64,000 bases of DNA from Acidobacteriota bacterium (lineage in GTDB: Bacteria; Acidobacteriota; Aminicenantia; Aminicenantales; Saccharicenantaceae), in the NCBI GenBank assembly GCA_022711665.1, contig JAKLEN010000006.1, positions 124,001 to 188,000 of the forward strand. Direction: 5' to 3'. Below are positions 34,229-42,780 of this stretch, piece after piece; the stretch's first letter is position 1; the number at the start of each line of letters is the position of its first letter. A model generated the notes under the pieces. It did no database searches, was not told the origin of the DNA, and saw nothing but the letters and a program-made list of their open reading frames with translations. A program made the position numbers and the translations under genes.

Positions 34229-34807
34229 TCAGTAGTTCTCGGCCAGGACCTCGTAGTAATCCGTCGGGTGCTTGCAGGCCGGGCATTCCTTGGGCGCCTG
34301 GGCCCCCTCGAAGACGTAGCCGCAGTTGCTGCAATGCCACTTGACCGGGGCCGGCTTCTTGAAGACCTGGCCGGCGGCGACGTTGGCCGCGAGCTTGCGG
34401 TAGCGGGCCTCGTGGAAGCGCTCCACCTTGGCCACCTGGCTGAAGGAATTGGCGATCTCCGGGAAGCCCTCTTTCTCGGCGGCTTCGGCGAACTCCTTGT
34501 AGATGACGCTCCATTCGAGCTTCTCGCCGGCCGCGGCCGCCTCGAGGTTCTTCGCCGTGTCCTGGATCGTCCCGGCCGGGTAGGCCGCGGTGATCTCGAC
34601 GTCGCCGCCCTCGAGGTATTTGAAGAACACCTTGGCGTGCTCCTTCTCGTTGTCCGCCGTCTCCAGGAAGATGTTGGAGATCTGGATGAAGCCCTCCTTC
34701 CTGGCGGCCGACGCGAAATAGGTGTAGCGGTTGCGCGCCTGGGATTCCCCGGCGAAGGCGGTCAGCAGGTTCTTCTCGGTTTGCGTGCCTTTCAGGCTCT
34801 TGCTCAT
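34229..34807 (-). CDS. rbr: Rubrerythrin
   Basis: A 192-residue non-haem iron protein. The ferritin-like domain carries both ExxH-type iron sites (AFAGESQARNRY, NEKEHAKVFF, then VAKVERFHEARYRKL), and the C-terminal rubredoxin domain has CSNCG and CPACKHP. It reduces hydrogen peroxide in the cytoplasm, typical of anaerobes and microaerophiles. The start at 34807 is fixed by GGAGGTGA seven bases upstream. A perfect TATAAT lies upstream on this strand. Confidence 0.95.
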   Translation of the reverse strand: MSKSLKGTQTEKNLLTAFAGESQARNRYTYFASAARKEGFIQISNIFLETADNEKEHAKVFFKYLEGGDVEITAAYPAGTIQDTAKNLEAAAAGEKLEWSVIYKEFAEAAEKEGFPEIANSFSQVAKVERFHEARYRKLAANVAAGQVFKKPAPVKWHCSNCGYVFEGAQAPKECPACKHPTDYYEVLAENY

Positions 34808-34832
34808 GATGTTCACCTCCATGCTTGCGATC

Positions 34833-34838
34833 ATTATA
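34833..34838 (-). promoter_or_regulatory. -10 element of the rubrerythrin promoter
   Basis: A perfect TATAAT on the minus strand 26 bases before the rubrerythrin ATG, giving a leader of about 20 bases that contains the GGAGGTGA ribosome site. No good -35 is seen; the upstream DNA is a GC-rich repeat, so an activator or extended contacts may be needed. Confidence 0.5.
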
Positions 34839-34851
34839 ACCTATCCGCCAA

Positions 34852-34909
34852 GGCCCGGGGAGAGGCCGGGAAAGGCCCCGGGAGCGGCCCGGGGAGCTGC
34901 CCGGGGAGC
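34852..34909. repeat. Degenerate 12-base tandem repeat (GGCCCGGGGAGC)
   Basis: Five consecutive variants of GGCCCGGGGAGC, the second shortened to ten bases, run from 34852 to 34909 between the rubrerythrin promoter and the next gene. Units at 34874, 34886 and 34898 differ by only one or two bases. Confidence 0.6.
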
Positions 34910-34946
34910 GGCGGCCGTCCCGCCTCAAAGTCCCCCCTTTGGGGGT

Positions 34947-34975
34947 TTGACCGGGGGCCGGTTTGGTGGTAATGT
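34947..34975 (+). promoter_or_regulatory. Putative promoter for the small barrel protein gene
   Basis: TTGACC at 34947-34952, a 17-base spacer and TAATGT at 34970-34975. AAGGAG at 34996-35001 and the ATG at 35010 follow. Confidence 0.4.
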
Positions 34976-35009
34976 TTCATCCGATCCGGTTGCATAAGGA
35001 GTCCTGACC

Positions 35010-35462
35010 ATGAAGAAAGTCGCGCTCATCCTTGTCCTTTTCGGCTGCCTGGCCGCGCCGATCCTGGCCGAGAGCAAGCACAATATCGGCGTCGGCGTCA
35101 TCCTCGGCGAGCCGACCGGTTTGAGCTTCAAGCTCTGGAGCAAGCAGACCGTGGCCTGGGACGCCGGGGCGGCCTGGTCTTTCGTCAACGGCGGGTACCT
35201 GCAGGTCCACAGCGACTTCCTCCTCCACAATTTCAGCCTGTTCAAGGTCGAGACCGGCCGGATGTCGCTCTTCTACGGCCTCGGCGGCCGGGTCAAGTTC
35301 GCCGACGACACGACGGTCAGCATCCGCGTCCCCGTCGGCCTGGCTTACGAGTTCGAGAAAACGCCGGTCGAGATCTTCGTCGAGGTCGTGCCCATGCTCG
35401 ACCTCATCCCGGCGACCGAATTCCAGATGGCCGGGGCCGTCGGCTTCCGGTATTACTTCTGA
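35010..35462 (+). CDS. Small exported outer-membrane beta-barrel-like protein
   Basis: A 150-residue protein with a signal peptide ending near residue 20 (APILAE). The mature part alternates hydrophobic and polar residues in eight or so strands, with the C-terminal GFRYYF pattern of barrels inserted by BAM. Ribosome site AAGGAG is eight bases before the ATG. Opening NIGVGVILGEPTGLSFKLW resembles small hypothetical outer-membrane proteins of spirochaetes and Acidobacteria. Function unknown. Confidence 0.68.
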   Translation: MKKVALILVLFGCLAAPILAESKHNIGVGVILGEPTGLSFKLWSKQTVAWDAGAAWSFVNGGYLQVHSDFLLHNFSLFKVETGRMSLFYGLGGRVKFADDTTVSIRVPVGLAYEFEKTPVEIFVEVVPMLDLIPATEFQMAGAVGFRYYF

Positions 35463-35497
35463 TCGCCGGCCCGGCCGGCCGGTCGCTGACGGTTCCG

Positions 35498-37324
35498 ATG
35501 ACCGCCGTTCCTCCGCAGGGCCGCGAACCGCGGAGGCGGACGCCGCCGCCGGCCCTGGCCGCCGTCCTCATCGTTCCCGCCGTCCTGGCTTTCCTCCTGC
35601 CGCTCACGGCGGCCCCGTCCGGCGCCCTGGCCGGGCGAAGGGCCGTCCTGGTCTCGCCCGGCCGGCTTCGTCCGGGCCTGCCGCTGCGCGTCCTGGCCGC
35701 CTTCGAGACCGACGCGGCCAGGGTCCGCATCTCGCTCCGCGGCCCCTCCGGCGAAACGAAGGCCGCCGCGCTCAAGAGGGGAGGGGGCCCGCCCTTCTGG
35801 ACGGCCGCGGAATTCGCCGCCGTCCCCGACGGGCCGTTCACCGTCGTCCTGGCCGAGGGCCGGGAGGAGGCCGCCGTCGATCCGGCGCGGGCCTTCGACG
35901 CGGCCGGGGGCTGGTCCTGGGCCTCCGAGAGCCTCTACGCCGCCTGGATCGAGGCCCTGTTCGCCGAGGCCGACGAGCGGTCGACCTGGAAGGCCCTCCA
36001 CGAGGTCACCCGCGACCGCGGGCGGAACATCCTCCACAACCACCTCGGCCTGGGCGAGGACGACGCCTCCGGACCGAACGCGTTGGTGATGACGCCGGAC
36101 TGCGCCGACAATCCCTTCTTCCTGCGGGCCTATTTCGCCTGGAAGCTCGGCCTGCCCTTCGGCTTCCATCAGGCCAGCTGGGGCACGCTGGAGACGCCGC
36201 CCCGGGCCGGGCGCTTCATCGACGGCGGGACGACCCGGACGCCGGGCGGAGGACCCGGCCGCTCGCCGGCGGCCATGCGGAGCCTTTTCGGCCTCATCAA
36301 GAATACCGTCCAGGCCGGCAACGGCCGGACCGCGCTCGACGCCGAGGGAACGGACTATTACCCCCTGCCGCTCTCGCGGCGGGCCCTCAAGCCGGGCACG
36401 GTCTTCGCCGACCCCTACGGCCACACCTACACCGTCGCCCGCTGGGTCAGGCAGACCCGCAAGTCCCCGGGCCTGCTGCTCGGGACCGACGCCCAGCCCG
36501 ACGGCACGATCGGCGTCAAGAGGTTCTGGAAGGGGAACTTCCTCTTCACCACCGAGGGCGTCGTCGGCCAGCCGGGCTTCAAGGCCTTCCGGCCGATCGT
36601 CGTCGAGTCCGGCCGGCCGCGCCTCCTCGCGAACAAGGAGATCGCCGCGAGCGCCGATTACGGCGATCTCTCGCTCCAGCAGCGGAAGCTGGCCGCCGAG
36701 GACTTCTACGCGGCCATGGAGAAGATCATAAATCCCGATCCGCTCGACGCCGAGGCGGCCCTGGAAGACCTGTTCCGGGCCCTCCATGAGCAGCTCATCG
36801 TCCGGGTCGGCTCGGTGGCCAACGGCGAGGCCTACATGACGGCCCATCCCGGCGCGGTCATCCCCATGCCCTCGGGCCCCTCGGTCTTCCAGTCGCTCGG
36901 GCCCTGGGAGGACTACTCGACGCCCAACCGCGACATGCGCCTGCTCATCGCCATCGACACCATCCTGGAGTTCCCCGACAAGGTCGCCCGCAACCCGGCC
37001 GCCTACGACGTCGGCGGCCGCAAGCCGCCCGACGAGGTCCGGCGAATGATCGAGAGCCTGTCGAAGAAGCGGGCCGCCGAGCTGTCCATCACCTATAAAG
37101 GGTCGGACGGCTCGGCGCGGGTCCTGACCATCGAGGAGATCTTCCGCCGGCAGGCGGCCCTGGAGACGGGCTACAATCCGAACGACAGCATAGAGATCCG
37201 CTGGGGCGCCCCCGAAGGAAGCGCCGAACGGGCCACCGCCCGCCGCCGCGCCCCGGCCGCGCAGCAGGCCAGGATGAAGGCCCTGCAGCCCTGGTTCCAC
37301 AAGCGCCTCCGGCCCGCCGTCTAG
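35498..37324 (+). CDS. Conserved hypothetical membrane-anchored or exported protein with Cys-His peptidase-like motifs
   Basis: A 608-residue protein. After a basic N-terminus comes one hydrophobic segment (about 18-42), then a beta-rich domain of about 85 residues, then a larger domain. Within it the stretch DCADNPFFLRAYFAWKLGLPFGF with its Cys, and later PYGHTYTVARW with its His, are arranged as in NlpC/P60 or transglutaminase-like enzymes; this is inference from pattern only. No ribosome site is obvious before the ATG, so the start is uncertain. It does not match a family I can name. Confidence 0.65.
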   Translation: MTAVPPQGREPRRRTPPPALAAVLIVPAVLAFLLPLTAAPSGALAGRRAVLVSPGRLRPGLPLRVLAAFETDAARVRISLRGPSGETKAAALKRGGGPPFWTAAEFAAVPDGPFTVVLAEGREEAAVDPARAFDAAGGWSWASESLYAAWIEALFAEADERSTWKALHEVTRDRGRNILHNHLGLGEDDASGPNALVMTPDCADNPFFLRAYFAWKLGLPFGFHQASWGTLETPPRAGRFIDGGTTRTPGGGPGRSPAAMRSLFGLIKNTVQAGNGRTALDAEGTDYYPLPLSRRALKPGTVFADPYGHTYTVARWVRQTRKSPGLLLGTDAQPDGTIGVKRFWKGNFLFTTEGVVGQPGFKAFRPIVVESGRPRLLANKEIAASADYGDLSLQQRKLAAEDFYAAMEKIINPDPLDAEAALEDLFRALHEQLIVRVGSVANGEAYMTAHPGAVIPMPSGPSVFQSLGPWEDYSTPNRDMRLLIAIDTILEFPDKVARNPAAYDVGGRKPPDEVRRMIESLSKKRAAELSITYKGSDGSARVLTIEEIFRRQAALETGYNPNDSIEIRWGAPEGSAERATARRRAPAAQQARMKALQPWFHKRLRPAV

Positions 37325-37360
37325 AGGGAGATGGGGGCTTTCCCCGCCGCCGCTTTTCGG

Positions 37361-37366
37361 TATAAT
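37361..37366 (+). promoter_or_regulatory. Perfect -10 element directly before a start codon
   Basis: TATAAT at 37361-37366 ends eight bases before the ATG at 37375, so a transcript would begin at or next to the start codon. No -35 better than CTTTCC and no ribosome site are present. Confidence 0.42.
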
Positions 37367-37374
37367 GAAGAGCG

Positions 37375-38331
37375 ATGAGACACGCCCTGATCGTCGCCGT
37401 CGTTCTCGTCCTGGCGGCCTTCTGCTGCGGCAGCCGGCCGGGGGTTCCGGCGGCCACGGCCGAGTTCGACGCCGCCTCGGCCTACGCCTTCGTCAAGGCC
37501 CAGGTCGACTTCGGGCCGCGCGTGCCCGGAACTCCCGCCCATGCCGCCTGCGCCGACTGGTTCGTCAAGACCCTGCGGCAATGGACGCCGGACGTCGTCG
37601 TCCAGGAGTTCAAGGCCCGGGCCTTCGACGGCCGGCCGCTCGAGGGACAGAACATCGCGGCCGCGTTCAACCCGGCGGCGGCGGAGCGCATCCTGCTCTG
37701 CGCCCACTGGGATTCCCGGCCGTTCGCCGACCACGACCCCGATCCGGCCAACCGCTTCCGGCCGGTCACGGGGGCCAATGACGGCGCCAGCGGCGCCGGC
37801 GTCCTGCTCGAGGTCGCCCGCTGCCTGGCCCTGAAAAAGCCGGCCGTCGGCGTCGATATCCTGCTCCTCGACCTGGAGGACTTCGGCGAGCACGCCAACT
37901 GGCGCGGCCGCACCGAGGACTGCTGGGGCCTGGGCTCGCAGCACTGGGCCCGGCAGCCGCACCGGGAGGGCTACCGGGCCCGCTTCGGCATCCTGCTCGA
38001 CATGGTCGGCGGGGCCGACGCCGTCTTCCCGATGGAGGGCACGTCGATGTCGTTCGCTCCGGCCGTCGTCCGCAAGGTCTGGGCCGTCGCCCGCGGCCTG
38101 GGGCTGGGCCGCTACTTCATCGAGGCCGAGTCCGACCCGCTCATCGACGACCACCTCTACATCAACCGCGACGCCCGCATCCCGACCATCGATATCATCG
38201 ACTACGACGCCGGGCGGGGCGGCTTTCCGGCCAGCTGGCACACCGTCGGCGACACCCTGGACAAGATCGACCGGAAGACCCTGGCGGCCGTCGGGCGGAC
38301 CGTCCTGGCCGTCATCGAACGGGAAAAATAG
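37375..38331 (+). CDS. Exported M28-family zinc hydrolase, glutaminyl-peptide cyclotransferase-like
   Basis: A 318-residue protein with a signal peptide (about 1-22). The fold is the M28 aminopeptidase/glutaminyl cyclase type: CAHWDSRPFAD, the zinc Asp of GANDGASGAG, LLDLEDFGEH with the catalytic Glu, and the ligand His of SWHTVGDT. The single-zinc spacing and the WDSRP motif favour glutaminyl cyclase over aminopeptidase. It would convert N-terminal Gln to pyroglutamate on exported proteins. Confidence 0.85.
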   Translation: MRHALIVAVVLVLAAFCCGSRPGVPAATAEFDAASAYAFVKAQVDFGPRVPGTPAHAACADWFVKTLRQWTPDVVVQEFKARAFDGRPLEGQNIAAAFNPAAAERILLCAHWDSRPFADHDPDPANRFRPVTGANDGASGAGVLLEVARCLALKKPAVGVDILLLDLEDFGEHANWRGRTEDCWGLGSQHWARQPHREGYRARFGILLDMVGGADAVFPMEGTSMSFAPAVVRKVWAVARGLGLGRYFIEAESDPLIDDHLYINRDARIPTIDIIDYDAGRGGFPASWHTVGDTLDKIDRKTLAAVGRTVLAVIEREK

Positions 38332-38398
38332 GGAAGGAACCGTTCTCCTCGTCGTCTAATCCCATGTAGGCAAGTACGAGGAAAAAGGAGTCCCCACC

Positions 38399-38767
38399 AT
38401 GAAGAAAGCGACACTCGGCGTGCTGGCCGTCGCGGCCGTCCTGACCCTGGCCGTCTGGGCCGTCGACGTCTCCGGCACCTGGGAGATGAGCCGGCCCGGG
38501 CGGGACGGGCAGATCATGACCACGGACATCACCATCGTCCAGGAAGGCAGCAAGATCAAGGTCACCATGCCGTCCTTCCGGCCCGAGGGCGAACCCATGG
38601 TCGGCGAAGGCACCATCGAAGGCAACGCCATCGCCTGGAAGATCGTCCGTCAGACCCCGCGGGGCGAGATGATCATGGAGTACAAAGGCACCGTCGACGG
38701 CGCGGCCATGAAGGGCACCTTCAAGATGATGGACCGCGAGATCGAATGGACCGCCAAGAAGAAATAG
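38399..38767 (+). CDS. Small secreted beta-rich protein of unknown function
   Basis: A 122-residue protein with a signal peptide (MKKATLGVLAVAAVLTLAVWA) and a compact mature part of about 100 residues (VSGTWEMSRPGRDGQ onward) that looks like a small beta-barrel or lipocalin-like sheet. The ribosome site AAGGAG precedes the ATG. A strong terminator follows, so it is a discrete transcription end. Family not recognised. Confidence 0.7.
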   Translation: MKKATLGVLAVAAVLTLAVWAVDVSGTWEMSRPGRDGQIMTTDITIVQEGSKIKVTMPSFRPEGEPMVGEGTIEGNAIAWKIVRQTPRGEMIMEYKGTVDGAAMKGTFKMMDREIEWTAKKK

Positions 38768-38816
38768 CCGAACGGAGATGGGCGCGACCTGCCCCGCGGC
38801 AGGACAAAAGCTCCGG

Positions 38817-38853
38817 AAAGGGACATGGGCTTCGGCCCATGCCCCTTTTTTTT
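38817..38853 (+). terminator. Strong rho-independent terminator
   Basis: CATGGGC (38824-38830), a TTCG loop, and GCCCATG (38835-38841), extended by GGG/CCC across one A-C mismatch and by AAA/TTT, then eight T residues at 38846-38853. It ends the transcript of the small secreted protein gene. Confidence 0.9.
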
Positions 38854-38866
38854 GGTTTTTTTCCAG

Positions 38867-38941
38867 ATTCCGGGAGGATCCCTCTCTTCGGCTTGGCTCC
38901 GTGCCGGCGCGAGAGGGAATCCCGGAGATGGGAGAAGAACC
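38867..38941. repeat. Second palindromic repeat family, short copy
   Basis: Arms 38867-38886 (to TCCCTCTC) and 38911-38929 (GAGAGGGAATCCCGGAGAT) are imperfect inverted copies around a 24-base centre, followed by GGAGAAGAACC. The motifs TCCCTCTCTTCGGC and GCGAGAGGGAATCCCGGA are shared with the long copy at 40336-40641. Confidence 0.75.
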
Positions 38942-38995
38942 TTTTTCATTCAGGCGGCATGATATCGTCATGAGATCGGCAAGGAGGTGCTTTCG

Positions 38996-40330
38996 ATGAG
39001 AGAACGCAAGGGCATGGACCGCAGGGGCTTCATCAGGGCTTCGGCCGCGGGACTGGCCGGGGCCGGCGCGACCCTGGCGGCAGGGCCGGTTTCGGCCGCC
39101 GCGACGGCGGGGCAGGCGCCGGGCGCTCCGGCCGCCGCGGCCAAGGTCAAATCCTATAGGCCGCTGGGCCGGACCGGCTTCAAGGTCTCGGACATCGGCA
39201 TCGGGACCTCCCAGACCTTCCCGACCGAGGTCCTCAAGGCCGCCCTCGACGCCGGCGTCAACTATTTCGACACGGGCGACGGCTACGGCCGGGGCCAGGC
39301 CGAGCGAAGCATCGGCGAGGCCATCAAGGGCCGGGACCGCAAGTCCGTGTTCATCACCACCAAGATCCGGTTCGACGGACTGGCCGACACGGCCGCCGTC
39401 GCGGCCAAGCTCGACCAGTCGCTGGAGCGCCTCCAGACCGGCTACGTCGACTGCCTCATGCTCGGACCCTCGACCGCGGCCGGCGTCAAGAACGAGCTCT
39501 ACCATCAGGCCATGGCCGAATTCAAGAAGGCGGGCAAGGTCCTCTTCGGCGGCGTGGCCAGCCACGGCCCCCGGGTGCCCGGCCAGGGCGATCCGATGGA
39601 GGACATCATGCTGGCCGCGATCGAGGACGGCCGGTTCGACGTCCTTCTCTTCGTCTACAATTTCCTCCAGAAGGAGCCGGGGGAGAAGATCCTGGCGGCG
39701 GCGGCCAAGGCGAACGTCGGCACGACCATCATGAAATCGAACCCCCTGGGGCGCTATTACGACATGAAGAACCGCATGGCCCAGATGGCCAAGGACGGCC
39801 AGCCGGTCGACGACCGGATGCGGGGGGCCATGGCCCAGATGGAGGAGCAGATCCGGCAGGCCGAGCCCTTCATCCGCCAGCACGGCCTGAAGACGCCGGC
39901 CGAGATCAAGGCGGCCGCCCTCAAGTTCGTCCTGGCCGACCGGCGCGTCAACACGCTCAACCTGGCCTTCAACACCTTCGACGACGTCCAGAGCCTCGTC
40001 GGGCTCTCGAGCGCCGGGCTGAGCGGGGGAGAGAAGGGCCTGCTCGAGGCCTACGAGAGGCATCTCGGCTCGTTCTATTGCCGGCATGCCTGCGGCCGCT
40101 GCGAGGCCGACTGCCCGAACGGCGTCCCGGTCAACACGATCATGCGCTTCAACCACTATTTCGAGGCCCAGGGGAGCGAGAAGTACGCCATGGGCGAGTA
40201 TGCCGCCCTGGAAACGGCCCGGGCCGATGCCTGCCGGACCTGCGGGGGATTCTGCGAAAAGGGCTGCCCCTACGGCGTCCCGGTCCGGACGCTCCTCTGC
40301 CTGGCCCACAGCCAGCTGACGATGTGCTGA
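38996..40330 (+). CDS. Tat-exported aldo/keto reductase with C-terminal iron-sulfur domain
   Basis: A 444-residue protein. AAGGAGGTG at 38981-38989, six bases upstream, sets the ATG at 38996. The Tat-like signal MDRRGFIRASAAGLAGAG leads to an aldo/keto reductase barrel (YRPLGRTGFKVSDIGIGT, NYFDTGDGYG). The C-terminus has two Cys sets, CRHACGRCEADCP and CRTCGGFCEKGCP, fit for [4Fe-4S] clusters, as in a subgroup of predicted oxidoreductases. Catalytic identity unknown. The gene is bracketed by two copies of the same repeat. Confidence 0.87.
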   Translation: MRERKGMDRRGFIRASAAGLAGAGATLAAGPVSAAATAGQAPGAPAAAAKVKSYRPLGRTGFKVSDIGIGTSQTFPTEVLKAALDAGVNYFDTGDGYGRGQAERSIGEAIKGRDRKSVFITTKIRFDGLADTAAVAAKLDQSLERLQTGYVDCLMLGPSTAAGVKNELYHQAMAEFKKAGKVLFGGVASHGPRVPGQGDPMEDIMLAAIEDGRFDVLLFVYNFLQKEPGEKILAAAAKANVGTTIMKSNPLGRYYDMKNRMAQMAKDGQPVDDRMRGAMAQMEEQIRQAEPFIRQHGLKTPAEIKAAALKFVLADRRVNTLNLAFNTFDDVQSLVGLSSAGLSGGEKGLLEAYERHLGSFYCRHACGRCEADCPNGVPVNTIMRFNHYFEAQGSEKYAMGEYAALETARADACRTCGGFCEKGCPYGVPVRTLLCLAHSQLTMC

Positions 40331-40335
40331 AAAAA

Positions 40336-40641
40336 GGCTCTTCTCCCATTTCCGGGAGAATCCCTCTCTTCGGCCAGGCTCATGGCCGGCACGGAGCGGA
40401 CTCTGGGGAGCGGAGGTCAGGATCACGGCCGAGCACTCGAGGCCGGGATACTGGGAAATATCTTCGGAAAGCGCTTTCTTCCGATATCTCCCAGAAGCAT
40501 GGCTCCGAGTCGCTCCGCCATGCTTCTGATGGTCGCTTCGATGACTCCGCTCCCTGCCGGTCCCCCTCTCCAGCAACGGGGATCTTCGAGGCAACGCCAA
40601 TCGCCGCCGCGAGAGGGAATCCCGGAATAGGGAGAAGAACC
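40336..40641. repeat. Second palindromic repeat family, long copy with nested hairpins (fills the 325-base gap)
   Basis: Ends 40336-40368 and 40611-40641 are imperfect inverted repeats (GGCTCTTCTCCC against GGGAGAAGAACC). Inside are a 44-base near-palindrome at 40451-40494 centred on AAAGCGCTTT and an 11-base perfect hairpin (40493-40503 with 40517-40527). No coding frame is convincing. Length and terminal repeats resemble a non-autonomous MITE-like element. It occupies nearly the whole gap between converging genes. Confidence 0.72.
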
Positions 40642-40655
40642 GAAAAATAGGGAAG

Positions 40656-42740
40656 TCAGCGGCGCTTTTCGGCCTCGGCGATGCGGTCCTTGAGGGCCGT
40701 CTGGGAGGGATCGATCTCCAGCGACTTCTTCCACGCCGCGACGGCCGCGGCCCTGTCGCCGAGGGCCAGCCGGCTTTCGGCGATGCCGTTGAGGATCCTG
40801 GCGTTCAGGCCGAAGGACGAAAGAAGCGCCTGATAGAGCTCCAGGGCCTCGGCCTGGCGCCCCAGGGCCCGGCGCGTGTCCGCCAGCAGGCAGCCGAGAT
40901 CGAAGTCCTTCTCCGCTTCCGGCAGGTAGGGCTCCAGGACGGCCAGGACGTCGGTCATCCGCTTCAGGGCGAGATAGGTCCGGGCCAGGTCGAGGGCGAA
41001 GGCGCGCACGCCGGGGCTGGCCCGGTAGGCCCGTTCGAGAAGGACGACGGCCTTGGCCTCATCGCCGGCGGCGGCCCACTGCCGTCCCAGGATGTTGTCG
41101 GTGAGCGAGGCCGGAGCCCCGTCCATGACGGATTGGCTGATGACCCAGGGCCTGGGCAGATAGCCGACCCCCGAAACCTGGAAGTCCTTCGCCTGCCGGG
41201 CGATCTCCCGCCCGTCGCCGTCGAAGAGCGCGGCGACGATCCGATAGAACCCCGGCTTGACCGACTCGAGGGGGAAGGTCTCGACGAAATCGATATCGCC
41301 CGGGCCGGCCAGCGGCTGAACCTTGGCCGCGACGACCCCCTCTTCCGATTCCATCGTGAACCTGAGGGTCCCGGCCGGGCGCAGCTGCGGCGGGAGGCCG
41401 AGGGCCTGGGTGTGGGCGAAGAGACGCTCCTTGGTCAGGAACGTCTCGCCCGGCTGGCAATACAGCTGGAGATCGCGCACGACGTAGGGCCTGGGGCCGG
41501 CCGGGGCCGGCGACAGGCGGGCGGCGTTGAACGCCAGGAGCAGCGGCGCGAGCCGCGGCGCGGCGGCGGCCTCGACCTTGACCGCCCGTTCGAGGGAGGT
41601 GAATTCCTTGGAGACGGAGTTCTTCATCAGCACCGCCAGCCGGTATTCGCCGGGCAGGACGGGGAAGACGCCGGAGAAGCTGAGCGGCCGCTGCCGCATC
41701 TTCTCGTACTGCTGGCCCGTGAAGCTGAGCGGCACCTTCTTTTCGAACTGAAAGACCGTCCGGCCCAGGCTGTCAGTGAGGATGCCGTTGAAGATCAGGT
41801 CCGTCGCGGCCCCGCTCTGCCCGCCGCCCAGGGAGACGCCGGCCGGCTCGATCAGGTAGTGGATGAAGGACGTCCCGGAGGCGTCCTGGAGGACCTGGAG
41901 CATCGAGCCGCTGTCGATGTAGTTGGCCGTGTACTCGACCTCGACGACGTCCTTGTACTCCCGGAACTTCCGGGCGTAGGTGTCCTCGACCGTCCGGTAG
42001 GCGGCGGCGTCGAGGTTCTGCAGGATGGCCATGGACATGAGGGACGGCATGTGGACGACCGTCTCGCCCGGCACGAAGGAGATCGTGGCCCTGGCCAACT
42101 CGGGCTCGATCAGGCTCAGGGCCTCGTAGGAATCGGCGTACTGCCCGGTGCTGCTCTCGTAATTGGACATCAGGCTCCAGGGCCCGTCTCCGGCCGGGTC
42201 GTAGAGGACCGGGTCGCCGCCGCCGTTCTTCTTGAAAAAGAGGAGGTCGATGGCCGACGGGATGCCGGGGGCCTCGAGCCCCTCGTACGACCAGACCTCG
42301 GATTCGTAGACGGTCGAGATCCCGGCGAACTGGCGCGTGGTCCGCGGGGGGCCGAGGATGATGTAGACCTTGCCCCGGTCGGTCTTCCAGCCGGGGCGGC
42401 CGGCGCCCCGGAACATGCGGTTGACGTAGGTCAGCCGCTTCTGGTGCTCGTCGCGGAACTCGTTGACGTCCGTGCCCGGGGAGGGGTCGCGGTGCTTCCA
42501 GAAGGCCTCGATGAAGAGCTCCCTCTGGCGGTCGCTCGAGAGATCGAGGAAGACGTTCCGCTCGCCGGGGGTGATGATGTAGACGACCTCCTCCTGGAGC
42601 CAGGTCCGGTAGCGCTCGGGCAGGTCCGAGGGCTTCGTTTGAGGGAAGAGGAGGGGAGCCAGGCCCAGCAGGGCCGCGGCGGCCAGGCCGCGGGCCGCGG
42701 CGCCGGCGGCCGCCGGGCCGAAGGGAACGGAACGTCGCAT
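40656..42740 (-). CDS. GWxTD-domain exported protein with TPR repeats
   Basis: A 694-residue protein. The signal peptide covers about 1-33. The GWxTD motif reads Gly117-Trp-Lys-Thr-Asp121 in RPGWKTDRGKVYIILGPP. A long beta-rich middle follows, and the last 150 residues look like TPR helices (VVLLERAYRASPG, ALELYQALLSSFG). Of two ATGs (42749, 42740) the second has GAAAGG at better spacing. It is the last gene of the minus-strand glycan run, 40 bases after a GH172 gene. GWxTD proteins are common in Acidobacteria and relatives but uncharacterised. Confidence 0.82.
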   Translation of the reverse strand: MRRSVPFGPAAAGAAARGLAAAALLGLAPLLFPQTKPSDLPERYRTWLQEEVVYIITPGERNVFLDLSSDRQRELFIEAFWKHRDPSPGTDVNEFRDEHQKRLTYVNRMFRGAGRPGWKTDRGKVYIILGPPRTTRQFAGISTVYESEVWSYEGLEAPGIPSAIDLLFFKKNGGGDPVLYDPAGDGPWSLMSNYESSTGQYADSYEALSLIEPELARATISFVPGETVVHMPSLMSMAILQNLDAAAYRTVEDTYARKFREYKDVVEVEYTANYIDSGSMLQVLQDASGTSFIHYLIEPAGVSLGGGQSGAATDLIFNGILTDSLGRTVFQFEKKVPLSFTGQQYEKMRQRPLSFSGVFPVLPGEYRLAVLMKNSVSKEFTSLERAVKVEAAAAPRLAPLLLAFNAARLSPAPAGPRPYVVRDLQLYCQPGETFLTKERLFAHTQALGLPPQLRPAGTLRFTMESEEGVVAAKVQPLAGPGDIDFVETFPLESVKPGFYRIVAALFDGDGREIARQAKDFQVSGVGYLPRPWVISQSVMDGAPASLTDNILGRQWAAAGDEAKAVVLLERAYRASPGVRAFALDLARTYLALKRMTDVLAVLEPYLPEAEKDFDLGCLLADTRRALGRQAEALELYQALLSSFGLNARILNGIAESRLALGDRAAAVAAWKKSLEIDPSQTALKDRIAEAEKRR

Positions 42741-42780
42741 CGCTAGCATCCTTTCTCGCGCGGCGAGATCACAGTATAGG

